Shown here piece by piece: positions 16,427 through 25,248 of a DNA stretch of 64,000 nt; positions within the stretch are counted from its first letter, which is position 1, and each line of letters begins with the position of its first letter. Where the stretch lies: NCBI RefSeq assembly GCF_030818955.1, contig NZ_JAUTBF010000001.1, positions 1,116,001 to 1,180,000 on the forward strand, given 5' to 3'. The notes below the pieces were generated by a model, which saw nothing but the letters and a program-made list of their open reading frames with translations, searched no databases and was not told the DNA's origin. Source of the stretch: Microbacterium trichothecenolyticum. Lineage in GTDB: Bacteria > Actinomycetota > Actinomycetes > Actinomycetales > Microbacteriaceae. The translations under genes and the position numbers were made by a program.

Positions 16427-17944
16427 TCAGTCGTTCGAACGAGATGCTCCGTCGTGCCGCGAGATCCACGCCCGCACCGCCGCGGCGAACCGTTCGCCGC
16501 GGTCGGAGTAGGACGCGAACTGATCGAAGGATGCCGCCGCGGGGGCCAGGAGAACCGTGTCCCCGTCCCGCGCCGCACCCGCCGCCAGCTCGACGACCTG
16601 CGCCATGACGTCTTCAGTCTCGGCGTGGTCGACCTCGAACAGCGGCACCGCCGGGGCGTGTCGCGCGAACGCCGCGACGATGTCGTCGCGCTCGGTGCCG
16701 ATGACGATGGCCGCGCGCACGGCGCCGCCGCGCGCACGGACCAGGTCGCTGAGGTCGACGCCCTTCAGCAGACCGCCCACGATCCAGACGGCGCCCGGGT
16801 AGGCCGCGAGCGACGACGCGGCGGCGTGCGGGTTGGTGGCCTTGGAGTCGTCGACCCACGTGATGCCCGCGTGCGCACCGACGACCTGGATGCGGTGCGG
16901 GTCGAGGCGGAAGCGCTCGAGCGCATCGTGGATCTGCGCGGGCGTCGCCCCCAGCGACCGCGCGAGAGCGGACGCGGCGAGGATGTTCGCCACCACGTGG
17001 GGGGCGGCCAGGCCGCGGGCGGCCAGGTCGGCGACGGTGGTGAGCTCGAGAGCCGAGGTCGCGCGCTCTTCGAGGAAGGCACGGTCGACCAGGATGCCGT
17101 CGACGACGCCCAGGTCGCTGGGACCGGGCACGCCGAGGTCGAAGCCGATGGCGCGGGCGCCCTCGATCACCTCGGCGTCCTCGACCATCGTGCGCGTGGC
17201 GACGTCGGCCTTGTTGTAGACGCAGGCCACCCGGGTGCGCGCGTAGACGCCCGCCTTCGCGTCGCGGTAGGCGTCGACGCTGCCGTGCCACTCGAGGTGG
17301 TCATCGGCGAGGTTCAGGCACACCGCCGCGTGGGGCGACAGGGCGTCGTCGCCGGTCTGCTGGTTGAGGTACCACAGCTGATGGCTGGAGAGCTCCACCA
17401 CGAGCGCGTCGAAGCCGTTCGGGTCACGCACGGCGTCGAGCACCGGGGTGCCGATGTTGCCCACGGGAGCTGCCCGCAGCCCCGCGGACACGAGCATCTC
17501 GGCGGTGAGGCGGGTGGTGGTCGTCTTGCCGTTGGTACCGGTGATGAGCACCCAGTCCGCGGGGCGGCCGTCGGCGCGCACGACTTTGTCGCGCACGCGC
17601 CACGCGAGCTCGACGTCGCCCCACAGCGCGATGCCCTGCTCCCGCGTCCACGCGATCACCGGGTGGTGGGGCGGGAAGCCCGGGGAGGCGACGACCACCT
17701 CCGGCGCGAAGTCGACGAGCTCGGCCGGCGGGGTGTCGAGCGGCCCCTCGTGCAGACCGACGCCCAGCACGGGAAGCAGCCGTGCGTACTCGGCATCCGC
17801 TCTCTCGGTGACCACGAGCACCTCGGCGCCGAGCTCGGCGAGGGTGTCGGCGGCGGAGAAGCCGGTGACCGACAGACCGAGGACCGCGACGCGCAGGCCC
17901 TTCCAGTCCGCGTACCAGCTGGTGAGGGATGCCGGGGAGGTCAT
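16427..17944 (-). CDS. murD: UDP-N-acetylmuramoylalanine--D-glutamate ligase MurD
   Basis: MurD adds D-glutamate to UDP-MurNAc-L-Ala. The 505-residue protein has the N-terminal Rossmann-like domain (LRVAVLGLSVTGFSAADTL), the ATP loop ITGTNGKTTTTR (about 134-145), the LNLADDHLEWHGS metal/ligand region and the C-terminal WVDDSKATNPHAA motif. Its ATG at 17944 overlaps the mraY stop (ATGA); longer in-frame extensions are shadows of mraY. In this family D-Glu is modified and used for the group B cross-link of Microbacteriaceae, which is family knowledge and not visible here. Confidence 0.97.
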   Translation of the reverse strand: MTSPASLTSWYADWKGLRVAVLGLSVTGFSAADTLAELGAEVLVVTERADAEYARLLPVLGVGLHEGPLDTPPAELVDFAPEVVVASPGFPPHHPVIAWTREQGIALWGDVELAWRVRDKVVRADGRPADWVLITGTNGKTTTTRLTAEMLVSAGLRAAPVGNIGTPVLDAVRDPNGFDALVVELSSHQLWYLNQQTGDDALSPHAAVCLNLADDHLEWHGSVDAYRDAKAGVYARTRVACVYNKADVATRTMVEDAEVIEGARAIGFDLGVPGPSDLGVVDGILVDRAFLEERATSALELTTVADLAARGLAAPHVVANILAASALARSLGATPAQIHDALERFRLDPHRIQVVGAHAGITWVDDSKATNPHAAASSLAAYPGAVWIVGGLLKGVDLSDLVRARGGAVRAAIVIGTERDDIVAAFARHAPAVPLFEVDHAETEDVMAQVVELAAGAARDGDTVLLAPAAASFDQFASYSDRGERFAAAVRAWISRHDGASRSND

Positions 17945-19047
17945 ACGCGTGCCAGCCATTCGACGTAGAAGAAACCGATGCCGGAGACCGCCAGGAGCCC
18001 GGCGATGATCCACATGCGCACCACGATCGTCACCTCGGGCCACCCGCGCATCTCGAGGTGGTGGTGCAGCGGGCTCATGAGGAACAGCCGTTTGCCGCGC
18101 GTGATCTTGAAGTACGCCCGCTGCAGGATGACGGAGCCGGAGGCGATGACGTAGACGCCCGCGATGAGGATGAGAAGCAGTTCGGTTCGGGTGAAGATCG
18201 CCATCGCGGCGATGACGCCGCCGATCGCCATCGAGCCGCAGTCGCCCATGAACACCTTCGCCTTGGGCGCATTCCACCAGAGGAATCCGACCAGGGCGCC
18301 CACGAACGACGCCGAGACGATCGCGAGGTCGAACGGGTCGCGCACGGCGTAGCAGCCGGCCTGCACCGACGGGTCGAGCACGTCGGCGCACATCTGCTTG
18401 TTCTGCCAGAACGCCATGAGGCTGTAGGCGCCCACGACGAAGATGCCGGAGCCTGCGGCGAGGCCGTCGAGCCCGTCGGCGACGTTGACGGAGTTCGACG
18501 CGGCGGTGCCGATGAGCGAGATCCACGCGAGGTACAGCAGCCACCCGAGGACGGGGCCGAGGGCGAACAGCGACAGCACCTGGATGTCGCGGAACACCGA
18601 GATGTACTCCGATGCCGGGGCCTGGCCGAACGCGTTGCGGGCGTTCAGCGCGACGATCGCGAAGGGCACGACGACGATGACCTGCCCGGCGATCTTGCGC
18701 CAGCCCGACAGTCCCAGACTGTTCTGCAGGCGCACCTTCATGTAGTCGTCGATGAAGCCGACGACGCCGAAGCCGAGCATGAGCCACAGCACCAGCAGAC
18801 CCGAGATCGTCGGAGGGTTGTTCCCGGCGTACGAGCCGATGAGATAGCCGATGATCGTGCCGAGGATGAAGATCGTCCCGCCCATGGTGGGCGTGCCGCG
18901 CTTCGCGCCGTGCGAGGGGTTGTGCACGTTCTCGGGGGTGCGGATGACCTGCCCCCAGCCCCACTTGCGGAACCACCGGAGGAACACCGGGGTGAGAAAC
19001 AGGGTGAAGGCCAGCGAGATCGCCGCCGACGTCAGAAGTGATCTCAC
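17941..19047 (-). CDS. mraY: Phospho-MurNAc-pentapeptide transferase MraY
   Basis: MraY transfers phospho-MurNAc-pentapeptide to undecaprenyl phosphate to make lipid I. The 368-residue protein has about ten membrane segments. Family motifs are TPTMGGTIFI, the catalytic GFIDDYMKV (about 93-101), NSVNVADGLDGLA and MGDCGSMAIGG with the MSPLHHHLE loop near the C-terminus. The GTG start at 19047 overlaps the murF stop (GTGA). Confidence 0.97.
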   Translation of the reverse strand: MRSLLTSAAISLAFTLFLTPVFLRWFRKWGWGQVIRTPENVHNPSHGAKRGTPTMGGTIFILGTIIGYLIGSYAGNNPPTISGLLVLWLMLGFGVVGFIDDYMKVRLQNSLGLSGWRKIAGQVIVVVPFAIVALNARNAFGQAPASEYISVFRDIQVLSLFALGPVLGWLLYLAWISLIGTAASNSVNVADGLDGLAAGSGIFVVGAYSLMAFWQNKQMCADVLDPSVQAGCYAVRDPFDLAIVSASFVGALVGFLWWNAPKAKVFMGDCGSMAIGGVIAAMAIFTRTELLLILIAGVYVIASGSVILQRAYFKITRGKRLFLMSPLHHHLEMRGWPEVTIVVRMWIIAGLLAVSGIGFFYVEWLARV

Positions 19048-20456
19048 GCGAACAAGTCTCCCAGACGGTCGCCGAGGTGCCGGAGCCCCGCCGAGTTGGA
19101 CGACTTCACCAGCACGCGGTCACCGTCGCGCAGCTCGGTCGAGAGGTAGTCGTACGCGGCGTCGGCGTCGGGGAAGAACACCGCTTCGCCGTCCCACGAG
19201 CCCTGGGCGATGGCCTCGAGATACATGCGCCGCGCGTCGGCGCCGATCACGACGATGCGCTGGATGCGCAGGCGCACCGCAAGCAGGCCGACGCGGTCGT
19301 GCTCTTCGTCGGCGTACTCCCCCAGCTCGTTCATCGCGCCCAGCACCGCTACCGTCCGCTCGTCGGGCCCGGTGATCTGCGCGAGGGTGCGAAGGGCTGC
19401 CGCCATCGAGTCGGGGCTGGCGTTGTAGGCGTCGTTGATGATGCGCACGCGCTCGGAGCCGAGGGGCTGCATGCGCCAGCGTTCGGCGATCTCGACGGTC
19501 TCCAGACGCGCGATCGCATCGGCGGCGGGCACGCCGAGGGCGACCGCGGCGGTCAGCGCGGCGAGGGCGTTCATCACGTGATGCTCGCCGAGCACCCGCA
19601 GCGTGAGCGTGTGGGGCTCTCCGTCGACGAGCAGATCGGCGCGTGTCCCGGATGCCGAGACCTCGACGTCGACGGCACGCACCTGCGCGCGCTCACCGCG
19701 GCCGAACCAGCGCACCTGCTGGCCGCGCTCGCGGGCGATGGGCTCCATCGCGGCGACCCGGGGATCGTCGGCGTTGAGCACGGCGAGACCGCCCTCGCGG
19801 GTGGCGCGCACCAGTTCGCTCTTGGCGTGGAAGGTCGACTCGATACCGCCGAAGCCGCCGGCGTGGGCCATGCCGACCATGAGCACGACGCCGATGTCGG
19901 GGGTGACGAGCCCGGCGAGACGCGCGATCGCGCCCGGCGCGCTCGCGCCGAACTCGCTCACGAGGAACCGTGTGTCATCGGTGACCCGCAGCATCGTCAG
20001 CGGAGCGCCGACCTCGTTGTTGAACGACGCGCGCGGCGAGACCGTCTCCCCCTCGTCCGAGAGGATGCGCGCGAGGAGGTTCTTGGTCGTCGTCTTGCCG
20101 TTGGAGCCGGTGATGCCCACGATCCGCAGGTCTCCCCGGGCACGGACGCGGGCGACGACGTCGCGGGCGAGGGCGCTGAGCGCCGCGACGACGTCGGGCA
20201 CGACGATCTGACTCACGTCGTCGTCGAGTTCGCGCTCGACGATGGCCAGGGCCGCGCCCCGCTCGACGGCGGTGCCGACGAACAGGTGGCCATCGGTGGT
20301 CTCGCCGGGTTTGGCGACGAACACGCCGCCGGGCTCGATGAGGCGCGAGTCGGTGTCGACGAGGCCCGAGACCGTGGTGTCGGGGGTGTCGTCGCGGCGC
20401 ACGACGAGGCGGCCGCCGAGGACGTCGGCGATATGGGAGAGGCTCGTGGAGATCAT
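19044..20456 (-). CDS. murF: UDP-N-acetylmuramoyl-tripeptide--D-alanyl-D-alanine ligase MurF
   Basis: MurF adds D-Ala-D-Ala to the UDP-MurNAc-tripeptide. The 470-residue protein shows the N-terminal domain (DTDSRLIEPGGVFVA), ATP loop GITGSNGKTTTKN (about 114-126), FNNEVGAPLTML, and the C-terminal NDAYNASPDSMAAAL motif. The ATG at 20456 matches the family N-terminus; an in-frame start at 20486 would add ten residues. It follows ftsI after 64 nt. murE, which normally lies between them, is absent. Confidence 0.96.
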   Translation of the reverse strand: MISTSLSHIADVLGGRLVVRRDDTPDTTVSGLVDTDSRLIEPGGVFVAKPGETTDGHLFVGTAVERGAALAIVERELDDDVSQIVVPDVVAALSALARDVVARVRARGDLRIVGITGSNGKTTTKNLLARILSDEGETVSPRASFNNEVGAPLTMLRVTDDTRFLVSEFGASAPGAIARLAGLVTPDIGVVLMVGMAHAGGFGGIESTFHAKSELVRATREGGLAVLNADDPRVAAMEPIARERGQQVRWFGRGERAQVRAVDVEVSASGTRADLLVDGEPHTLTLRVLGEHHVMNALAALTAAVALGVPAADAIARLETVEIAERWRMQPLGSERVRIINDAYNASPDSMAAALRTLAQITGPDERTVAVLGAMNELGEYADEEHDRVGLLAVRLRIQRIVVIGADARRMYLEAIAQGSWDGEAVFFPDADAAYDYLSTELRDGDRVLVKSSNSAGLRHLGDRLGDLFA

Positions 20457-20520
20457 TGCTGTGCGAACGCCCTTTCCGTGTCGCATTCGTTACCGAGACG
20501 TCACCGGCGTTCGGGGTGTC

Positions 20521-22320
20521 TCAGCCGAACTTGGGCAGTTCGGGGGTCGTGGTTCCGGAGGGGATCACCCGATAGGTCTTGAGAACCTGCGTGAGGGCCT
20601 TCTGGAACGCGGGCGCGGTGGCCGCCGACGATTTTACCGTCCGCGGTTCGTCGAGATTGACCGCGACCACGTACTGGGGGTCGTCGGCCGGGGCGAAACC
20701 GATCATCGTGGTGAAGTAGGCGTCGGGCTTGTAGGCGCCCGTGTTCTCGTCGACCTTCTCACCGGTTCCGGTCTTGATGGCGATGCGGTAGCCGGGGATG
20801 GCGATCTTCGACGCCAGCTCACCCTGGGTGGCGACGTTCTCGAGCATCAGCGAGACCTCGTGCGCGGTATCGCTCGAGATCACCTGCGTGCCCTGGGTCG
20901 ACGGCACGTCGGTGACGGTGCCGTCCGCGGCCGTGCATCCCTCCACCAGCGACAGCGGCATCTTCACCCCGCCGTTGGCGATGGTCTGGTATGCCCCCAC
21001 CAGCTGCGGCACGGTGACCGACAGACCCTGCCCGAAAGCGGTGTTGTAGAACGTCTGGGTGTCCCAGTCGCTGACCGGGTGCAGGATGCCGGCCGACTCG
21101 CCGGGGAAGTCGATGGCGCTGATCGAGCCCATGCCGAATTTCTGCAGGTAGTCGAAGCGGGTCTCTTTCGGGATCATCTCGGCGAACTTCGAGATACCGA
21201 CGTTGGAGGAGTCGATGAGCACGCCGGTGGGCGTGTAGACGTTGGGCCCGTGCGAGAACGCGTCGCGCACGCGCGCGTCGCCGAGCGTCTCGCTCCCCGA
21301 GGCCGTGACGGTGCTCTGGGGCGTGTACGAGCCGCTGTCCAAGCCGATCGCGGTCGTCAGCGCCTTGAATGTCGACCCGGGCTCGAACGGGCTCGTGAAC
21401 GCGCGGCTTCCCCGGTCTACCGGCGCAGTCGCGGTCGGGTCGTTCGGGTCGACGGCGGGGTACTCCGCCAGGGCGCGGATCTTGCCCGTCTTGGCCTCGA
21501 CGACGGTGATCGTGCCGCGCAGCGAGCCGGTGTTCTGCACCTGCTCGGCGATCAGCTGGGCCAGGTACCACTGGAGGTCGCGGTCGATCGTGAGTTTCAG
21601 CGTGCCACCGTCGACCGCGGGCTCGGCGACGGTCTCGGTGCCCGGCAGCACGACGCCGTCGCGGCTCTGCTGGAACACGACCTTGCCGTTGGTCGAGGCG
21701 AGGCAGTCGTTGTCGGCCGCCTCGAGACCCGCGAGCGGCTGGCCGTCGCTGCCGACGAATCCGATGAGATTGCCGCCGACGGCGCCGTCGGGGTACACCC
21801 GCCCGGCCTGCGGCGGGAAGCTCAGGAACGGCAGGCCGAGGGCCACGAGCGCGCGGTACTGCTCGGTGGAGACGTTCTTCGCGATCATCGCATAGCGCGA
21901 GTCGGGGTTCTCGGCGACGGCGTCGGTGACGCTCGCCTGCACCTCGGCGGCGTCTTGACCGGTGATCGCGGCGATCTGGGCGGCGATCTCGGGCCAGGGC
22001 GTGGTCGTTTCGTTGTCGTCGTCGTCGCGGGTGGTCACGCCCTTGGCCGCGAGCATGGGGTCGACCTGCACGTCGTAGCGGTTGACGCTGGATGCCAGGA
22101 TGACGCCGTTCTCGTCGACGATGGAGCCGCGCGAGGCATACTCCACGCGCGAGCTCTGCAGGCCCATCGCGAGCGAGTCGTCGACGTGCTCCTTGGCGTT
22201 GACGACCTGGATGTCGACCAGGCGCACCACGAAGGCGAGCAGGATGGTGAGGACGATCGCGAGAGCGACGACGGTGCGACGCCGGGGGGAGCGGTGTGTG
22301 GTCGTCGTCATGGGTCTCAT
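20521..22320 (-). CDS. ftsI: Septal transpeptidase FtsI (class B penicillin-binding protein)
   Basis: A 599-residue class B PBP that cross-links septal peptidoglycan outside the membrane. A short basic N-terminus is followed by one membrane anchor (about 16-37), the PBP dimerisation domain starting with YASRGSIVDENG, and a transpeptidase domain with all three catalytic motifs: STFK (Ser316), SSN (371-373) and KTGTG (516-520). The start at 22320 overlaps the ftsL stop (ATGA). A second ATG three codons later is possible. Upstream open frame is a shadow. Confidence 0.96.
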   Translation of the reverse strand: MRPMTTTTHRSPRRRTVVALAIVLTILLAFVVRLVDIQVVNAKEHVDDSLAMGLQSSRVEYASRGSIVDENGVILASSVNRYDVQVDPMLAAKGVTTRDDDDNETTTPWPEIAAQIAAITGQDAAEVQASVTDAVAENPDSRYAMIAKNVSTEQYRALVALGLPFLSFPPQAGRVYPDGAVGGNLIGFVGSDGQPLAGLEAADNDCLASTNGKVVFQQSRDGVVLPGTETVAEPAVDGGTLKLTIDRDLQWYLAQLIAEQVQNTGSLRGTITVVEAKTGKIRALAEYPAVDPNDPTATAPVDRGSRAFTSPFEPGSTFKALTTAIGLDSGSYTPQSTVTASGSETLGDARVRDAFSHGPNVYTPTGVLIDSSNVGISKFAEMIPKETRFDYLQKFGMGSISAIDFPGESAGILHPVSDWDTQTFYNTAFGQGLSVTVPQLVGAYQTIANGGVKMPLSLVEGCTAADGTVTDVPSTQGTQVISSDTAHEVSLMLENVATQGELASKIAIPGYRIAIKTGTGEKVDENTGAYKPDAYFTTMIGFAPADDPQYVVAVNLDEPRTVKSSAATAPAFQKALTQVLKTYRVIPSGTTTPELPKFG

Positions 22321-22937
22321 CGTGTCGCGGGAGTGGGCAGACCGTCGCTGATCGCCGGGGGTGTCGCCGATCCGGTGGCCGGCGGTGTCGTTCCGTTCGC
22401 ATCGGCGGCGGTGCCGGCCGCGGGGGCGACCGCTCCGGCCCCGGCTGCCCCGGCCTGCGGGTTGGTCACGAGGGGCTTGTTCGCGATGAGCGCGTTGCGC
22501 ACCGAGCCCCGGCCCATGGCATCCACCGACGACACGGCGTCGGCGGGCTTGTCGGAGCCGATGACGGCACCGTCGCTCAGGCGCAGGTAGGTGGGCGACT
22601 CGTCGATCACCATGCCGAGGGCAGCGGCGTTGGCGGCCAGGTACTGCGGCGAACTGAGGCCGGCGTTGGCGTCGGCGAGGATCTGCTTCTGATACGTCAG
22701 GTCGCGCTGCTGCTGGGTGAGCGAGGCGATCTCGAACGAGCTCTGCGTCGTCAGGATGCCGAGCCCCATCTGCACCAGCACGATCGCGAGCGCGCCGGTG
22801 ACGGCGATGACGCCGAACAGACGCCGGGGCGCGCGGCGCCGGGTCGGCGCGGGAACGGCCTGCAGGCGCCGCGGCTGGCGTACGGGGGCCGGGAAGTCGG
22901 GAAGGAAGTCCGCATCGACGGTCCGGGCGGCACTCAT
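22317..22937 (-). CDS. FtsL-like cell division membrane protein
   Basis: A 206-residue bitopic protein in the position of ftsL. A basic Pro-rich cytoplasmic tail (1-40) leads to one membrane segment (about 41-62). A short coiled-coil-like stretch then contains [19 protein letters not shown] and a conserved [11 protein letters not shown] region. The C-terminal 70 residues are Ala/Pro/Thr-rich and variable. Sequence alone would be weak evidence, but the place between rsmH and ftsI, with 4-nt overlaps on both sides, makes the FtsL role likely. Confidence 0.85.
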   Translation of the reverse strand: MSAARTVDADFLPDFPAPVRQPRRLQAVPAPTRRRAPRRLFGVIAVTGALAIVLVQMGLGILTTQSSFEIASLTQQQRDLTYQKQILADANAGLSSPQYLAANAAALGMVIDESPTYLRLSDGAVIGSDKPADAVSSVDAMGRGSVRNALIANKPLVTNPQAGAAGAGAVAPAAGTAADANGTTPPATGSATPPAISDGLPTPATR

Positions 22938-23887
22938 GCGTCCTCCTTGATTCTCTCGGCCGCGCGCAGCCGTACGGGGGTGGCGCGGGGGTTCGCGGCC
23001 CGCTCCTCGTCGCTCGCGAGCTCGGCACCGCGCACCAGCAACCGGAACTTCGGAGCGTGCTCGGCGAGCTCGACCGGGAGTCCGCGCGGGGCGGTGGAGG
23101 TCGAGGCCTCGGCGAACATCCGCTTGACCAGGCGGTCCTCGAGCGACTGGTACGACAGCACGACGATGCGGCCGCCGACGCCCAGGACGCGAAGCGCGGC
23201 CGGGATCGTGCGATCGAGCACCGACAGCTCGGCGTTCACCTCGATGCGCAGGGCCTGGAACACGCGCTTGGCGGGGTGACGCTCGCGCAGCACCGCCGCC
23301 GGCGTCGCGGCTTGCAGCACGTCGACGAGCTGGCCCGAGCGTTCCAGGGGCCGCTGGGCGCGGGCGGCGATGATGGCGCGGGCATAGCGGCCGGCGAGCT
23401 TCTCTTCGCCGTAGCGCTCGAAGATACGCCGCAGGTCGCCCTCGCCGTAGGTGGCGAGCACCTCGGCGGCGGTGACGCCGGTGGTCTGGTCCATGCGCAT
23501 GTCCAGCGGCGCATCCTGCGCGTACGCGAAGCCGCGCGCGGCCTCGTCGAGCTGCAGCGACGACACACCGAGGTCGAACAGGATGCCGTCGACCTTGTCG
23601 CCCCCCGCGGATGCCACCGCCTCGGCGATGCCGTCGTAGACGGTGTGGACGAGGGTCACGCGCTCACCGAAGCGGGCCAGCCGCTCCCCCGCGATGCGCA
23701 GCGCGTCGGTGTCGCGGTCGAGGCCGATCAGCCGGGCCTGCGGGAAGCGCTCGAGGAACGCCTCGGAGTGCCCGCCCATACCGAGCGTGCCGTCGACGAA
23801 GACGGCGCCCGGCTTCTGCAGCGCGGGACCGAGCAGCTCGGCGCAGCGCTCGAGCAGGACGGGGGTGTGGATGTCGCGGATGTCCAT
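22934..23887 (-). CDS. rsmH: 16S rRNA (cytosine1402-N4)-methyltransferase RsmH
   Basis: RsmH methylates N4 of C1402 in the decoding centre of 16S rRNA. The protein of about 317 residues has HTPVLLERC at the start, the SAM-binding [14 protein letters not shown] loop, [18 protein letters not shown] and the terminal FRLLVRGAE...[15 protein letters not shown] take the ATG at 23887; an in-frame ATG at 23923 with a plausible AGG eight bases before it would add 12 residues. Its stop overlaps the ftsL-like start. Confidence 0.95.
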   Translation of the reverse strand: MDIRDIHTPVLLERCAELLGPALQKPGAVFVDGTLGMGGHSEAFLERFPQARLIGLDRDTDALRIAGERLARFGERVTLVHTVYDGIAEAVASAGGDKVDGILFDLGVSSLQLDEAARGFAYAQDAPLDMRMDQTTGVTAAEVLATYGEGDLRRIFERYGEEKLAGRYARAIIAARAQRPLERSGQLVDVLQAATPAAVLRERHPAKRVFQALRIEVNAELSVLDRTIPAALRVLGVGGRIVVLSYQSLEDRLVKRMFAEASTSTAPRGLPVELAEHAPKFRLLVRGAELASDEERAANPRATPVRLRAAERIKEDA

Positions 23888-23985
23888 GATGTCGGGGGCT
23901 GATCCTTCGACCCTGATCCCCATCCGCTCGACCTGGCGCCGGGGAAGTGCGTCAGGGCGTGCGGCTGGGAATCACAGCCGGAGGG

Positions 23986-24417
23986 TCAGAACAGTCCCGG
24001 GATCACCTCCTGCTCCATCTCGGCGTACGTCTCTTCATTGCTCTCGGCGTAGGCGTTCCACGCCTCGGCATCCCAGATCTCTGCGTGTGCTCCGACGCCG
24101 GTGACGACGAGCTCGCGCCCGAGACCGGCGTAGGCGCGCAGCGCCGGGGGGACGGTGATGCGGTTCTGGCTGTCGGGCTTCTCGGCGCTGGCCCCCGAGA
24201 GGAACATGCGCAGGAAGTCGCGGGCTTGCTTGTTGCTGAGCGGCGCCTCGCGGATCCGCTCGTGCACGCGCTCGAACTCCTCGGTGCTGAACACGTAGAG
24301 GCAGCGGTCCTGCCCCCGGGTGATCACCACTCCGGCGCCGAGATCGTCACGGAACTTCGCCGGCAGGATGACCCGACCCTTGTCGTCGAGCTTGGGGGTA
24401 TGCGTGCCGAGCAGCAT
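23986..24417 (-). CDS. mraZ: Transcriptional regulator MraZ
   Basis: MraZ is a DNA-binding ring protein with two swapped AbrB-like domains that controls the dcw operon it heads. The 143-residue protein has the double signature: [15 protein letters not shown] near residue 10 and [13 protein letters not shown] near residue 80. The start is the ATG at 24417 ([11 protein letters not shown]); a longer in-frame version would have an atypical N-terminus. Three MraZ boxes lie just upstream (24457-24482), so autoregulation is likely. Confidence 0.96.
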   Translation of the reverse strand: MLLGTHTPKLDDKGRVILPAKFRDDLGAGVVITRGQDRCLYVFSTEEFERVHERIREAPLSNKQARDFLRMFLSGASAEKPDSQNRITVPPALRAYAGLGRELVVTGVGAHAEIWDAEAWNAYAESNEETYAEMEQEVIPGLF

Positions 24418-24456
24418 TCGGGCACCCACCCCCCTTCGTCCGGCCTGCGAAGTTTC

Positions 24457-24482
24457 CCCCACTTTACTCCACTGTCCTCCAC
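24457..24482 (-). promoter_or_regulatory. MraZ operator: three direct repeats
   Basis: Read on the minus strand, GTGGAG, GTGGAG and GTGGGG occur at exactly 10-nt steps (24482-24477, 24472-24467, 24462-24457), about 40 nt before the mraZ ATG. Known MraZ sites are closely spaced TGGG-type direct repeats with a 10-bp period before mraZ. The match in sequence, period and place is strong, although not tested. Confidence 0.8.
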
Positions 24483-24753
24483 ATAGCCATCAGAACATCG
24501 AGTCTTCCCACCAGACGGGCCGACGTGTAGCGTGTCGGGGCGCTCGAGTCACGCGCCTCGGAGCCGCGTGATTCCGCGGCGGCAACCGCTCAGAGGGCGC
24601 GTCGGATCGGCGCGGTGGAGGAAAAGGGAGCACTCACGCGCTCCCCCGTTTCTCCCCCGAGGACCCGGGTGCCACACGGATCCCGAGACCGAGCGGGCGA
24701 GGCACACCCGAGAAGGACGGGGACGCTGGATGGATGCCGCACCCCGCGCGCAC
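24483..24753. other. Non-coding region upstream of mraZ
   Basis: Between the MraZ boxes and the DUF3040 terminator no gene is convincing. Short frames exist on both strands but are Arg/Pro-rich shadows with no ribosome-binding site. The mraZ promoter should lie at its left end; I see no clear -35/-10 pair. Confidence 0.5.
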
Positions 24754-24784
24754 AAAAAAGCACCGGCTCCGAAGAGCCGGTGCT
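24754..24784 (-). terminator. Rho-independent terminator of the DUF3040 gene
   Basis: A perfect 11-bp stem (24759-24769 with 24774-24784) closes a 4-nt TTCG loop on the minus strand and is followed by six T. It lies 20 nt after the DUF3040 stop codon. Confidence 0.93.
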
Positions 24785-24803
24785 GAAATGGTGAAGAGGG
24801 GTG

Positions 24804-25184
24804 TCAGTGCCCGTCGCGGCGGCGATCCCATCTGTCGTTCATGCGATCCATGAACGACGGGTGCGACGCACGCGGGGCACGGGAGCCGGCGGACGACGGC
24901 GTCGACGCAACCGCACCGCGAAGCGGCGTGACGGCGAACACGACGCCCGCCACCATGAGCAGGAATCCGACGACGCCGATGGCGATGCCGAGGAAACCGG
25001 TGTTGAAGCCGATCGAGACACCCACGACGAGGGCTCCGAGACCGGCGAGCACGAGGATCGAACCGAGGACGATGTTGCGGTAGCTCAGGGCGCGGCTGGG
25101 GGCCGTGACGACGTCGGTGTCGTTGCTCATGAGATGGCGCTCCATCTCATCCAGCAGACGCTGCTCCTGTTCGGAGAGTGGCAT
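24804..25184 (-). CDS. DUF3040 membrane protein
   Basis: A 126-residue protein with the DUF3040 N-terminal signature MPLSEQEQRLLDEMERHL, followed by two hydrophobic segments (about 38-57 and 63-83) and a basic C-terminal tail. The family is common in Actinobacteria and often lies near mraZ; its function is unknown. It is monocistronic with a strong terminator right behind it. Confidence 0.9.
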   Translation of the reverse strand: MPLSEQEQRLLDEMERHLMSNDTDVVTAPSRALSYRNIVLGSILVLAGLGALVVGVSIGFNTGFLGIAIGVVGFLLMVAGVVFAVTPLRGAVASTPSSAGSRAPRASHPSFMDRMNDRWDRRRDGH

Positions 25185-25236
25185 GCATCCCCCTCTGTTG
25201 TTCGTTGCGGACGATTCTACGCGCGGCGTGGATCAC

Positions 25237-25242
25237 TAGGCT
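25237..25242 (+). promoter_or_regulatory. -10 box, leaderless start of the polyprenyl synthase gene
   Basis: TAGGCT ends six bases before the GTG start codon, so the transcript should begin at or next to the start codon. No Shine-Dalgarno sequence is present. Confidence 0.7.
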
Positions 25243-25248
25243 AGGCCC

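Noticed and set aside
24532-24786. Short frames on both strands upstream of mraZ considered as small genes
   Set aside because: They have no ribosome-binding site or -10 box, biased Arg/Pro content, and one overlaps a strong terminator.
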